Positions 43,800 through 55,525 of a DNA stretch of 64,000 nt are shown in pieces. Positions within the stretch are counted from its first letter, which is position 1, and each line of letters opens with the position of its first letter. The notes below the pieces were generated by a model that saw only the letters and a program-made list of their open reading frames with translations, had not been told where the DNA came from and searched no databases. Origin of the DNA: Druceiella hillmani (taxonomy: Eukaryota > Arthropoda > Insecta > Lepidoptera > Hepialidae); NCBI GenBank assembly GCA_039881145.1, contig JAYKKI010000007.1, forward strand, positions 41,187,001-41,251,000. Reading direction: 5' to 3'. A program made the position numbers and the translations under genes.

Positions 43800-45850
43800 C
43801 TGACTGTGCGAATAGACTTAACTCAAAATCTTCCGAAGCTATTGACATGAATGTTACACAAGTTATTTTTTTTCTTCATCAAGTAGGACTATTAAAGCCT
43901 CTTTAGATTACGATTTAACTTCTAATCATTATGATTAAACATCCTTATACTTTATATATCCACAATAAATTAATCAATCCCTTTTAATCAGAACTAGAAT
44001 ATGCATTGCAGACTATAATGACCTCCATACGTCATCAACATTATCCTTTTGAAATAATTATGTGCTTAATTTGCGTTTTAAATTTTGTATTTATAAATAT
44101 ATAACGCAGCAAAATCAGTATATACGCCTTTTTGAAAAGATGTTGTGATGATTCTTGAGATTTCATATTATATATGGCTCAAACTGCTCTATTTTGTAGA
44201 ATAAAAATGGTTTTAATATTGGCAGCACTGCCCCACAGCGTAATACCATTCAACATGATCCTGTGGAAATAAGCAAAATAAATTAACCTGACCATCACTT
44301 CATCTGTCGGCTATCTAATTTTTCTAACTCAGCTTAACCTACTAGCTAGTGAATGTATATGAGCAGCCCATTGTAACTTTAGATCTAGAGTTAAACTTAG
44401 GAAAGTAGCAGTGGGTACTAATTCCAGTACATTGTTATTTAGAATTACACACTTATTAACTTGGGCTACATTAGGAGCGAAAATTAAATGCACTGATATC
44501 TTACCATTTAAAGACAAGTTATTTATTAAGAATCATTTATATCCATTATTTAAAGTTTCATTAATTGTTGGAAGTCTCCTTCTTTCCCATCTACTTTAAA
44601 AACCAAGGAGGTGTCATTAGCAAAATAAACAATATCGCACTTCTCCCTTACCATCAATGGTAAGTCATTAATATAGACAAGGAACAAGAATGGATCCAGT
44701 ATAGAGCACTGAGGCATTCCCAATTTCACAATAGATCCTTTCGAATTAGTACCATTAATTTCAACTCACTGTTACCGATTTTATAAACAGGACTTTTATA
44801 AGATCTATTGCCTCAATATTGTAATAGTTGAGCATATTATTAAGTATATTATGATCCATATAACTAAAAGCCTTGGAGAGGTAGCAGAATATATCTATAT
44901 GACCCCTGAAATTCAGCATCTCATGTGGATTTTCCTCTGGCAAATCCAAACTGTAAATTGTGTAAAATGCCATGTTTATTAAAATGACGGAGAAATTGAT
45001 TTAACATAAGTTTTTCAGGAATTTTACTCAGAATAGGCAACATTGAGATTCGACTATAATCCTTCCTTCCGCCTTTTTTTACATTTAGTGATTTAAACGT
45101 ATTTATGTCATATGATTAAAATTAGATAAATTCAGATTAACACTTTGCTTTAAGAGTCTTCAGCGATAAGAGGATCAGAAGTGGAACCTGTTGTAGTTAG
45201 AATAGGAATGTTTCCGGGCTCAGTGCATACCAATTTTTGATCTGAAACTATCACATCATTTATTTAGTAATGTTTTATCAATATTTGTTAGCTTGCTAGT
45301 CTCAGAATGGATCATTTCTTACCTGACAATTTTATTACTTATATATAAAGATTTTGCTTGTAAACATGTGTTTAATTATCTTTTAACATAATTATGGAAG
45401 GTTTTGTCACTACTAAATGAATGTTTATCATAAAGATCATACAAAAGATTTCTGCTTATACAGACACTAAGATACTTTTGACCAGTAATTTTCTTTTCGT
45501 GCATATTCTATTGAATTCACTACTCAGTATTTAAAAAAAAGAGTTATCATAACAAAAAGTGTCTTCTAATATAGATAAAAGTACATAATTTTGGGTGACC
45601 GGCCTATATACACATTAGATAATGTACTCATTCATTTCTGGACAGGTAATCTCGCTCATATATTCAATAGAACATTGTGTGATATCTTTCCTTTCTTTAA
45701 ACTTTAAATTTTTGTTATGTAATATTAATGAGCACATGACACTATTGGACATACTGGCCACAGAAAAATTGTCTATATTAAAATTCATATTATCGACTTT
45801 TATCCATGTTTCAGTAAAACGTAACACCTACATCATTGTATTTTTCAATA
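43800..45850 (-). mobile_element. Degraded non-LTR retrotransposon, antisense
   Basis: Minus-strand remains of a LINE in 5' to 3' order. 45615-45827 is an endonuclease segment (LRFTETWIKVDNMNFNI, KFKERKDITQCSIEYM). Near 45050-44990 lies a reverse-transcriptase start (YSRISMLPILSKIPEKL). 44761-44973 holds CYLSKAFSYMDHNILNNML. Near 44710-44640 are PQCSILDPFLFLVYINDLP and FANDTSLVFK, where the catalytic FADD has become FAND. 44329-44517 holds FLSLTLDLKLQWAAHIHSLA. Near 44230-44180 is GITLWGSAANIKTIFILQNR. Frames are broken throughout. It is a different lineage from the Jockey copy at 640. End points are approximate. Confidence 0.8.
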
Positions 45851-46781
45851 AATAATTTTGCCAGAAAAGCAATTTATGTTTTTATAATAGTAACCATAAA
45901 AAAAGGTTTTATTTCATCTTCCTATCTCAAATGTTTATCAAATTAAGATGACGAAAAGATTATATAGGAAATTACAAAATCTCTGCCAGGCGGTAGGGTG
46001 TAGGCACAGGTATAAGCAGGCAGGAAAATGGAGGGAAGGAGCACAATTCAGCCTCCACAAGATTCAAACTAATTATTTGTGTCTAATATAAGAACATAAA
46101 AATAACACATTTAAACACTTTTAGTAGGAATACTTCTTAAAGTATCGCAAGTTTCTATATATATGAAAGACTATATTAAAACAAATTAAAAAGAAACAAG
46201 AAGGGATATATATTAAAGAGGTAAAACCATTGAAAGGAAAGAGGGCCATAGTTATTAGGTAACTAACAAGGCATTCAGAGAAATCTACTGTATAATAAAC
46301 TATCAGTCTATTTGTTATTGCCACATATTTATCTCTTATAGGTAAAATTGATCTAAATTGGGTTTGTTTCTGTGTTTCAATTCTTCTGCATTCTTCAAAT
46401 AGACTTGCTGTTGAGTAGTAAAATGCAGCAACTGTAGAACTTCCACAAGTGCAGAGTGGCTCAGTTGAGAAAGAAAGTTATTCCTTCGATGCCCAGCGCC
46501 ATCTAACGTTTCCCCATATAACTATCCCACTATTTTTTCATTGTTAATTTTATAAAAAATACCTCTACTCAGTGTGAAATGGGTTCCGAAGTGAATGTGT
46601 TAAGGTGTATATAACTAAACGAGTTAAAAGTTATAATTGTTTTATTTGTTTTTTGCTTTACTTGTCAATCTGTTCCTAAATTAAACTTGGATTATTTTTC
46701 TTAAATAATTCGCTTCAAAGATTTCTCCAGTGAAAATGAGTAATTAAAAAGGAAACAAATTTTTTTGTGAATAGTTAATCA
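45851..46781. other. Intergenic, 3' of starvin
   Basis: AT-rich sequence with no recognised gene or element; the far end of the starvin 3' untranslated region may reach into it. Possible minus-strand AATAAA signals also occur near 46640. Confidence 0.4.
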
Positions 46782-47137
46782 TTTATTTTGCAATTACTTT
46801 ATCAAAACTATGTTTATACAAAATAAATAAAATTAGCTGTTATCGAAACGCCAACAAAGAATTCCACATTCTTCCCGCTTCTTAATTTAATTATTATAAA
46901 AACACTTAAAACTGTACAAACATAAATATTATATAAATGTACAATACAACACAGTTGCATTCAAAAGAACATAGAATTCACACAAATCTCACGAGAGAAA
47001 ACCAATTATTTATTGTTACACTTTCTACTATGACCGGAGATAGCAAACAAATGTGTAAACGTGAAGGTGTGTAATCTCCAAGAAGGACAAATAAGTGATA
47101 CTGATCGTACGACTAATAACTTTAGATATTAAACTAA
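46782..47137 (-). other. stv: Probable 3' UTR of starvin
   Basis: Sequence after the stop codon on the minus strand. AATAAA signals (seen as TTTATT on the plus strand) occur at 47009-47014 and 46782-46787; either could end the transcript. Confidence 0.5.
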
Positions 47138-48786
47138 TTATTGACTAGGCGCAGCATTTTCAACTTCCATTGGGGTTTGTTGTGCTTCTTCCGTCCTCTC
47201 TTCCACTTTATCTTCCACCTGCATTGAATTTGCTTCGCTATTTTCATTTGTATTTCCATTTTTCTTCGGTTCCACGCGATCCTTACTCTTTTCTCGTTTC
47301 TTTCCACTTTTTTTCACTAACTTCTTCTTCGTCGGCGATTGCTCCTCCTTATTTTCGGCTTCTGTGACCTGAGCTGGAGTTTCAGCTGGGGCCGGAGCTG
47401 GAGACGCCGTCGAGGCTGGCGCTTCTGCCGGAGCTGCAACCGAAGGTGAGTCTTGGGCCGGAGCTGGCGTTGGAGGTTTATTATTTGCTTCGGCCATCTT
47501 GTTAGCTTCATTGTCTCCTTCTTTGGTTGGCACCTCATCCGTAATCATTTCATCGTTATTTTGTTCATTGGCATGCTCGCCATTTGTTTCGTTTTCGGTA
47601 ATTTCTCCAGTTTCACCATCTTCCGCTGGCTTTGGCTGATCACCATCAGCTTTTGCCTCCAGCACAGCTATACACTTCTGTATGCACCGTATTGCTTCCT
47701 TTCGTGCAAGCCTGATATTTTCCTTGCCCTCAGTTTCAATATCGTCTAGTTTAATAAGGTTCCTAGTTAACATTTCATCTAAATAAATATACTCCTTATC
47801 TTTTTTGTTTCCCTGGAAAGTTTCAACTTTGGTCATTAAATCAAGAACATCCTTTTGAATAGATAATATTTTGGAAATAGGATCGTTAGACGGTGGTGGT
47901 GGTTGAGGTTTCGGAGGAGGGGCTTGCTGCTGGTTTGGCTGTGGTGGCGGCGGTGGTGGTGGTGCAGTTTGTTCCTGCCGCGGCTGAGGATGGTGAACTG
48001 GGACGGACTTGGGTGACTGCGCGCGACCTTGCTGCCGCGGTGCAGCTTGCTGAGTATAATTAGTCTGTGGGAAGACCTTCTGCTGCGTGAAGGGCTGTGG
48101 TGTCTGCCGGAATCCTTTGCTAAACGGTGTTCCAAAGGCGCGTGAAAAGTTTGGCGGGTGAGTAAATCCCATCGGCATCTCTCGCTCGGCGAAGAACTGG
48201 TCTTTCTCAGGGGGCGGGGGCTGGAAAGAAGGCTTCGGTTCAGCAAAGTTAGTCGTGCTGTCGACGTTTTTATTTATGATGGGTTCATCGCGGCCTTCAA
48301 CGAATATCGGGATGTGTCTGACATTAGAGTGTGGGCCATCTTCATGTCGAGACTCGGCGTGCGGCTGCTGGTGACCGCCGCTGGAGGAGTTGCCCATGTG
48401 ATTGAGCGGCACGCGACTGTCTGGCGGGGCGGACATTGAGCGTTGGTTACGATCACCTTCGGCATCCACTAGCCCGGGCTCGAGTGGAGTCTTCTGTCCC
48501 AAAGGAACAGTGTTCCTCAGACCGTATTGGGGAAGGTTCGCTTTAGCCGCGACAGACTCTCCCGCTTGTTCGGTGTCGGGGCACTCAGTCTGTGTTGCGG
48601 TAGTCTGTTGCTGGGGCTGCGGATGTGAATGTGGTTGATTTTGTGGTGCGTCCTGATGGGTGTGTACTGTCCTCTCTTGTGGTACGTATCGCTCGCCCCA
48701 GTGGCTTGGGAAATGTTCTCGAAATTCCGCTGGAATATTGTCGAATGGAAATCTGTTGAAGTGATCACCTAGGCTGCCAGTAAAAT
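47138..48786 (-). CDS. stv: starvin last exon (IPV motif, BAG domain, stop)
   Basis: 1649 bp ending at TAA 47138-47140. The open frame continues upstream of its first TTG/ATG codon to the acceptor at 48787-48789 ([32 protein letters not shown]), so the exon is read through and has no internal start. The BAG domain lies at 47681-47884. GC content is clearly higher than in the surrounding introns. Long plus-strand frames here are shadows. Confidence 0.93.
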
Positions 48787-50042
48787 CTGAAAAAAAATAT
48801 ATAATTATTTCGTTGAGTACTAACGCCCAAGCTTTTTTCAGTTTTTGAAATAAATGTGATTGATAAGCTCGGCGAATAAAATAATTGGTCGTACTAATTC
48901 AAATTAACGTCACACTAATTAATGATCAATCGTGAATTACTAAACTCCATTATCGTATTCCTGAAGCAATCAGTGGACCAAAAAAAAAATGTTAAGATAT
49001 CCCTAAATAATTGAAAAAGAGAGACTGGGAGCATAGAAAAAATGTCATGAAACGAGTGCTCGAAAGACAGGTTTTTCTTTGACTTTCAACTACATAATAC
49101 GCCAATTCTTTGGAGCTCTGATAAATGGACTGAGAAAATCCGAGATATTCCGCGATCACAATTTTGATACCGTGAATCGGACGGAAAAATAGGTTGAAAT
49201 GTGGCACCACGCCATTATGCATTTGCGTAAGAGAACATTATATCACCAATTGCAAAACCAATGTTCGGTTATTTGTAGAACAGCCTCTAGTACTAAACTT
49301 TCAATTTATATATTGTATTTTTTAGATTATAAAAATATCATAAAGAAAGAAATTGTTAATCTTTAAGTTTGCTGTATGGGGAGAAACTACTGAAAAGAAC
49401 ATTTTTTTATTTCTGAGTTCGCGCAATACAACTACGTTTTCTTGTACAAATGTTATTACAATCGGCCTTAAACTGAAAGAACTATGTGTTGTGACATATC
49501 GATGGGCCATTTTTGCAATTCGGCTACGAAATTCTAAAAATGTGCGGCTCTTCCTGGAGCTGCCGGTGTCCAGAACAACTTCTCGAAAATTATGATAACT
49601 TTAATAACGACTTCACCATCATGTCTCCAAGGATATACAGAGATTTTTATTTATTTCTTAATAACCGCGTTACAAATTTTTAGTATCTAAATACGTCTAA
49701 CCGCTCTACGGATTTCGACTACCTTAAACGTATTTAGGATTTACATTTGTGCCATAAATACTGTGTTTTACTTAAGTTTTTCCTATAGATTTCTATTACG
49801 GCACACTGTGAACTAAATAGTATTAGTAGAGACGTTTTCACGTCTAAAGGCTCAGGGGAAGTTACTGGTTACGAATGATGAGAATTTTAGAATAATTGCA
49901 CCAGAAACTTACCGTCATAAGCATCTGCCGTGTGATTGGGACTGCGTCTCTTGCGTCCCCAGGTACCGGGCCGCAAGCGCGCGCGTGTCCGTGCTAGGTC
50001 GCTCCAATCGTCAGAATCTTCCTCATCGAACGGGAATCCCTT
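47138..50042 (-). CDS. stv: BAG-domain co-chaperone, starvin/BAG3/Samui type (two 3' exons)
   Basis: Hsp70 nucleotide-exchange co-chaperone of the BAG3 group: starvin in Drosophila, Samui in silkmoth. Such proteins act in chaperone-assisted protein turnover, muscle and stress responses. Exons 49913-50042 and 47138-48786 join in phase (GAC at the joint, donor GTAAGT, acceptor TTTTTCAG) and give 592 residues. Order: [12 protein letters not shown] with a basic RKRRSPNH stretch (residues 1-43); Gln/Pro/His-rich linker; RHIPIFVEG (about 200-208), an IPV-like motif of the type that binds small heat-shock proteins in BAG3; Pro/Gln-rich region with a [10 protein letters not shown] run; BAG domain (about 345-412; [17 protein letters not shown] to [20 protein letters not shown]); acidic then Pro/Ala-rich tail with a Lys-rich [18 protein letters not shown] segment; ends ENAAPSQ. 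The N-terminal exon(s) are not securely found, so the protein is partial. Confidence 0.9.
48787..49912. other. starvin intron between the two visible exons
   Basis: 1.13 kb, AT-rich, no recognised element. Confidence 0.55.
49913..50042 (-). CDS. stv: starvin penultimate exon
   Basis: 130 bp encoding [18 protein letters not shown], then [18 protein letters not shown] and HTADAYD plus one base. Acceptor ATTGTTACAG, donor GTAAGT. An in-frame ATG lies at 50067-50069 in the pyrimidine-rich acceptor tract, but splicing from an upstream exon is more likely. Confidence 0.88.
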
Positions 50043-50603
50043 CTGTAACAATATAAATAGAAAACACATATTACTAAAATGAATTTTTAAATCATAATTA
50101 TAAGACTGGCCTTTATTAAAGGTGTAAGTGTCACATAAACATGTTAGTAAACGTGGTTTACGTAGTGTCGCTGTTGATCCATAATCTAATTTATTTTACC
50201 CATTCGTATCTAACGGGCGTGACCTAATGAAGTCACCTCAAACGTAGTCTTGAAAAAAGTTGTCTTCTTTCAAACATTTTTTGCTCTGGTTCACCCCTGA
50301 GTTCCTTGATTGTCTATGTCTTTTTTTACACATTGCTTCCCCATATACCTTTCTTGTCAGTCCTCCACTTATCATAAACCAACCAGCAATATAACAAATA
50401 AACCAGCTCATTACTTCATTTTAATTTTATTCAAACTTATTTTTCCTCTAACATTAATAATTTATAAAACGGAATATGCGGTTTTCCTTCCGTATTATCA
50501 CCCGTTAAACCGCCCGTCATAATACTTCTTCACTTTACAAATACCTATTGCGCAAAACATGCGTTACATTTTATTTACCCTAGCTACAATTTATTACTAA
50601 AAT

Positions 50604-50992
50604 TCATCTCCGAGAGATGTAGTTGCAAGTAGGCCGCGAGATGGCCGACGAAAGCCCGCTGGCAAATCGCCACAAAAATGTTGAATCAAACACGTCGGTC
50701 AACCTCCACAATCCGTGCATCCAGTTTTTTGCGTTACACCTCCGACCGAACCGCAAGCATTTATCAAAATTCCACTGGGCATTTGTCAACGATGACATCA
50801 TATTCGAAACGCCGTCAGGTCCGAGCAACGAAAAAAGCTGAAAGTGACGGCGGACGTTTAAAAATAATGGATACAAATCGGCGAGGAGCTAAATTATTGT
50901 CTAAACATCGAAAGAGCGCGCTTCAATGTGATATAATCAACAAGTCTTATAACACTCTCCCAAGACTTCACGAGTCGAGTGTAAGGCAATAG
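50604..50992. other. GC-richer block with frames open on both strands
   Basis: Overlapping frames of 70-104 codons occur on both strands (50678-50992 plus; 50604-50876 minus). Base composition is close to 50% GC for about 230 bp in otherwise AT-rich DNA. No protein family recognised. It could be a regulatory block, a non-coding first exon of starvin, or a decayed element. Confidence 0.3.
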
Positions 50993-53822
50993 CCCATAAA
51001 GTTAAGACACACGCATAGACATGCATGCACATATAATGTGAATACATTAAACCACGCATAACTAAAGACACAATACCTAGGATTACTGTAATTTAATTCA
51101 TTTATTTTAGAGACCGAATTAGTGGTAATAAATTATTTGAAAATTTCAGACACAAAAATCAGAAATTAAAACGTAAAATAACAACAATGAAGTAAGTGCA
51201 AAATCAGACTTGCGGAAAACCAAAAACAATAATATTCGTACGATTTTCAAGTCCGATATAATTATATGAACTAAAAATGTTACTCGATTTTTTATTATAT
51301 CGATATCGCAATTTGAATTTATTTAATGAAAATAGTGACCTGGACTTTGATTAGATATTCAAATAAAGTAAATTTTCTCTTCGTCTACTATTTTTTTATT
51401 ATATCATTTTCCTCAATATAGTAGTAAATTACTTTTACCCTTAAATCGGTGTATTGCTGCACATGTCGTGAAAGTTAATCCCAGACACACTTCTTTAACC
51501 TAAACAAATAAAACTTTGGTACGGAAATCGTTCGTTCGTTTAACAAATAGAATTTCAATGTTCCATGCCATAAACCTGATAATATGATTATGCTCGAGTA
51601 AATATCTGAACCGTTTTCATATTAAATCTTATTCTTATTAAAAATTTAACCTTATCGAAACTTGTTCGAAATTATTCATAAGACCTGAAATAAGATTTAA
51701 TCTGAAAAATTAGTGACGCATGAGTATTCTAATTCGCACTCGCGAACTTCAGCTGCCCACAATATTATCCACCTTTATAAAATAATTGGTAATACTTTAA
51801 ACGTAATGTTCTAATCAGACTCATAATGCGATAAAAACTTTTTCTGTCGCTTCTCGATCTCGGCATCGGTCTCTTCAAAGTTTAATCCAGAAAATTATAA
51901 TTTGGTTAATTATTTGTTTGTTGTTTCATTTGAATTTTATATTTTCTCAATAAAGAAATAAATATGTTAAATTGTGGTATTTATTTATCACGACATAAGC
52001 TATTAATGGACGCGAAGTGGTAATGATCGTGATCGAACTCTATAAGAAAAACTCTTGCGACTCTCGGCGAAAATCGAAAATTATGTATTCCATATCTATA
52101 CCAGATATAATTCAATCGAAAACTATAGTAATGATTCCAGCTCCGAATTAGCGCATCCGTTATAATTATACTGATCAGACAGGACAATGTAACGCTGACT
52201 TTCACGGATGGTAAAAATCAAGTTTTATTACATCACTACTGTAGAATTTCGTGAATTATTGTGTATTTCCGTATTCAATTATTACTAGTAGCTTTGTAAT
52301 CGAGAAACCTATGACGTATATAGATAGATATACGCGCCAAACAGGCAACGATGCGTCGTCACATGGATTTATGCCAAATTAGCCGTGGAAAATTGTCCAT
52401 CGCAACGAGACGGTCCCTTGTCAGCTTTGGCCCGCTCCACATATAATGAAAGTGACTAACGCGCTTTGGCACGCAATTTTGACGACCTTGTCGCTTCGTT
52501 ATATTTCACAGGTAACGGATACAGTATAATATATTACCTCTGTAGTCTAACGTGCTAATATTGTCCGCGTGGCCGTGTTGTTATTTTTTATTTAGGAAAA
52601 ATGTTTTTACTTGTCAAATGTTAAACTGTTAGCGAGGAAAAATTGAATCACTCACAATTTCATTTGAGAGTCGCGACTGCTTAAATCGGAGGTTTTGTAT
52701 ATCAAAAGGTTGGTGAACCTATTTTGAAGAGGCTACGTCAGGTAGTAACAGCAAACTAGCAGGTCCACCAATGAGATCACGTCTTTGATCTTTTTGCTAG
52801 CGTTTAATTCAATCATTTAAAAATGTGCCGTTATTGGTGCGCTTATTCGAAGTTTAGTATGGTAGTTTTATACACCTGAAATTCCAACGAAGCGACAAGT
52901 TTTAACACAAAAAGTACTTCTTGGTTGACCTTAAATAAAATACTAGTAAAAGTCAAACGGTTGAAAAATGGTTCCGTTGTCTATAAAGTTTAGTTTTTGG
53001 AAGCTTATCTTATGCATTTGTGCAAAAATATATGATCTACCCTTTCAATAGGGTATTTGAATATATTTATATCACTAGAACAGAATAAGTAATAACATTA
53101 AAAACGGTTAAAATAAATGTATCTTTTCATAACAAAGTTATAACGATTTAAAAACTGACGAGTTACGATTCGCGAAATGCCCCATACAAAACACGACTGG
53201 CTTATGACGTCACTGGCCAGTTATTTAGCATTCATTATAAGGAACTTTATTAAATATTTTTAGTATCTCGTTAAATATTGCGTTAACAGTTACATATTGC
53301 ATACTATAGATTTCTCATTTTTTTGCGTGGAAATTAACTAAATTCATAATAACTTTTTCAATTTAATGAACAAAAGTTTCGATTAATTGTTTGTTATATG
53401 CATTATTTCCTTCATCACAAGGTTTTTTTGAAACCTACTCGATAATTTTAAAACATTTTTACAAAAAATATCGACATTGATCGATTACTCCTCTATTTAA
53501 AACAGTTACTTCATAAATTTAAAAATTGAAAATTCAAGAAAAACTCGAATAATTTAGACAGAACAGATCGCAAGTTTTCATATGTCACATTATCATTAAC
53601 TCGATCACATTATCATTAAAAAGACGAATCCTGTCCAGTTATTTTTTTCATTGACGACGAAGCAGTAAGCGAATATTGAACAAGGTGGAATAATGCTGGA
53701 GCTAATTATGCTGACTTCGTTTTTGGAGATCTTTTTAAGTAAGGTATGAAAGAATTTTGTATGAAATTTATTTAATGCTAAAAAAACATTAAAATAGTTA
53801 AAAGTAATCATAAAATAAATGT
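50993..53822. other. Non-coding region upstream of starvin
   Basis: 2.8 kb without recognisable exons or elements; probably the starvin 5' intron. The frame at 51981-52205 (minus) has no recognisable similarity. Confidence 0.45.
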
Positions 53823-54138
53823 ATTTGAATATACTTGGCGTTAATTTTGTCGAAATTTATTATTCACAATTAAATTAAACTACGTGATGTAGCATTATTT
53901 CTACTTTATTTAAATTCTTTACCACGACCTAGGTTTAGATGTATGACACCTTCAGATGGGCTGTTAGCAAAGGTACTTTATACTTGTGGGTAATTAGCAA
54001 AGGTACTTTATATGTACTAATAGGTATTTGCTAATTGTTGAATTTGAAATGTTGTCATACAACGAAACCTAGGTCGTGGTTAAGAATTTAAATAAAGTAG
54101 AAATAATACTACATCACGTAGTTTAATTTAATTGTGAA
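53823..54138. mobile_element. Foldback retroposon-like element, copy 2
   Basis: Same family as 5098 and 58554. The left leader (TTGAATATACTTGGCGTTAA) is followed by TTCACAATTAAATTAAACTA; the right arm is the complement, ending TTTAATTTAATTGTGAA. Both arms keep ACCTAGGTCGTGGT (complement on the left). Only the left arm keeps a CTGAAG-like core; the right arm keeps the GTTGT/ACAAC hairpin and GAAA. The spacer has two copies of TTAGCAAAGGTACTTTATA. No clear target duplication. Confidence 0.7.
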
Positions 54139-54529
54139 TATATTGAATAATAAGACAATTTCGATTGACTTTACGCCTTTAAAAACTATATTAGAATATG
54201 TGCTCTGGGAAGTAGACGTCAAATGCATGCAAAGTCGCGGGGAAAATTAGCCTACGATAAGCAGAATTTTTAATAAACAATTCTGGGATTTATCTTTATT
54301 GGCTTTTTCTTATATTCCTACCTTTACGCATTATTTCTTTCTCTTTTTATTTACTTTTCTACTACAATTTATATTATTTACGTTCATAATAATAACCTTC
54401 TCTAATTGTTTCTACTCAAGCCTTAGTGAGCACCTCTTAACTCGCAACAAGCACATTGAAACGCCGGAGCTATCTGACATAGACAATTAACCGGACCTTT
54501 CTATATTTCCGTATTAATAAACATTGTAT

Positions 54530-54930
54530 CGGGTGATTTCGACAGCGCGCGGCACCGCCCGCGTCAAAACAAACAGCACGTCAGCCGCCCGCCCTCCACA
54601 TCCGCCGGTGCGCGGTAGCGAAAAGAAGTTTTTTTCTAAACAAAGAACGAAACTTAAACGAAAGTTTTTTTGCGCGCATCTACCCACGTGTCCTATATCC
54701 ATCGAATGCGTGCGCAATAAGCCCCCCCTCCCCCGCGCACGCGATAGCTTTGCATTAACGCAAGTATAATGCGCAGTAGCGGGCGCGCGTGTGGGCGCCG
54801 CGGGGCCTGCAATTAAATACGAATCCGCGGCGCGGGGCGCGCGCTCCGCCGTAAACTTTACTGGAGAAGGAGCCATTAATCACAATCGTGTGCACGTCTC
54901 ACTACTGACGTCGCCGAAGACTCACCGCGG
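54530..54930 (-). promoter_or_regulatory. GC-rich island, candidate starvin promoter/first exon
   Basis: About 400 bp with many CpGs in AT-rich DNA. It includes CACGTG (about 54684), a TGACGTC half-CRE (about 54907) and an AATTAAATA-type box (about 54811). On the minus strand, ATG at 54874-54876 reads MAPSP, then a GTAAAG donor in phase 0. That would join correctly to the phase-0 exon at 50042. The coding guess is weak: five codons, one possible donor. The promoter reading is more likely than the exon reading. Confidence 0.35.
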
Positions 54931-55339
54931 GCACTTTACACCTCTTGGCAGAATAAAACACGAGTTTGGCATCTGCTTGGAAAAGTCTTGGGAAATTGTT
55001 TCTTTAAAAAAACATTTACGTTGTTTTGCATAAGGGTTACGGTAAAGTATAAAATACTCATTACTAGATATATTGAGTAAATTTCGAATAAATATTAATT
55101 TACAGAATATAGATTTGATTTAAAAAAAAACGAGTGTGCTTTAGATCACACGACTGAAGTAAAACTTCAATTTCACAAAATATGAACTTTAAAATGAATT
55201 TATAATTTTATTCACTTTAAACGTAGAATATTTAATGTATTGAACAAAATAATAATTTATAAAATATTTCAAGAACGAAATGAAATTACAAAATAATAAA
55301 AAAATCTAGCAAACTCGCATATATATATATATATTTCAT

Positions 55340-55525
55340 GCACTGACTATGAGAGGAAGAGAGAAAGAAAATGTGCGCGCGCACTGCTCTCTCTTGCTCC
55401 TACAGTGTGATACAGACAATAGGCTTGCACTGTATCTTAGATATACGAAACATAACTGGCTATGAGAGAAAGAGAGAGAGAAAATGTGTGCTCGCACCTC
55501 TCTCTCTTGTCCCTACAGTAATATA
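55340..55525. repeat. Duplicated GA/CT-rich block
   Basis: Two copies (about 55345-55425 and 55459-55525) of CTATGAGAG(G)AA(G)AGAGA..., AAAATGTG(C/T)GC, CTCTCTCTTG and CCTACAGT. Each copy can fold because GAGAGA runs face CTCTCT runs. Further CT runs follow to about 55580. GAGAG/CTCTC runs are the binding sites of GAGA factor and CLAMP in flies, so a regulatory role is possible. A (TA)8 tract is at 55318-55334. Confidence 0.7.

Noticed and set aside
47170..48638. Several plus-strand frames of 65-98 codons
   Set aside because: Shadows of the GC-rich starvin coding exon on the other strand; low-complexity or hydrophobic with no family match.
49887..50069. starvin starting at the ATG at 50069
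   Set aside because: The ATG lies in the pyrimidine-rich tract of a strong acceptor (ATTGTTACAG), and the exon begins in phase 0. Not excluded as a minor start.
54514..54876. 120-aa minus-strand protein
   Set aside because: Arg/Ala-rich translation typical of CpG-rich non-coding DNA; no domain seen. Treated as promoter or first-exon candidate only.
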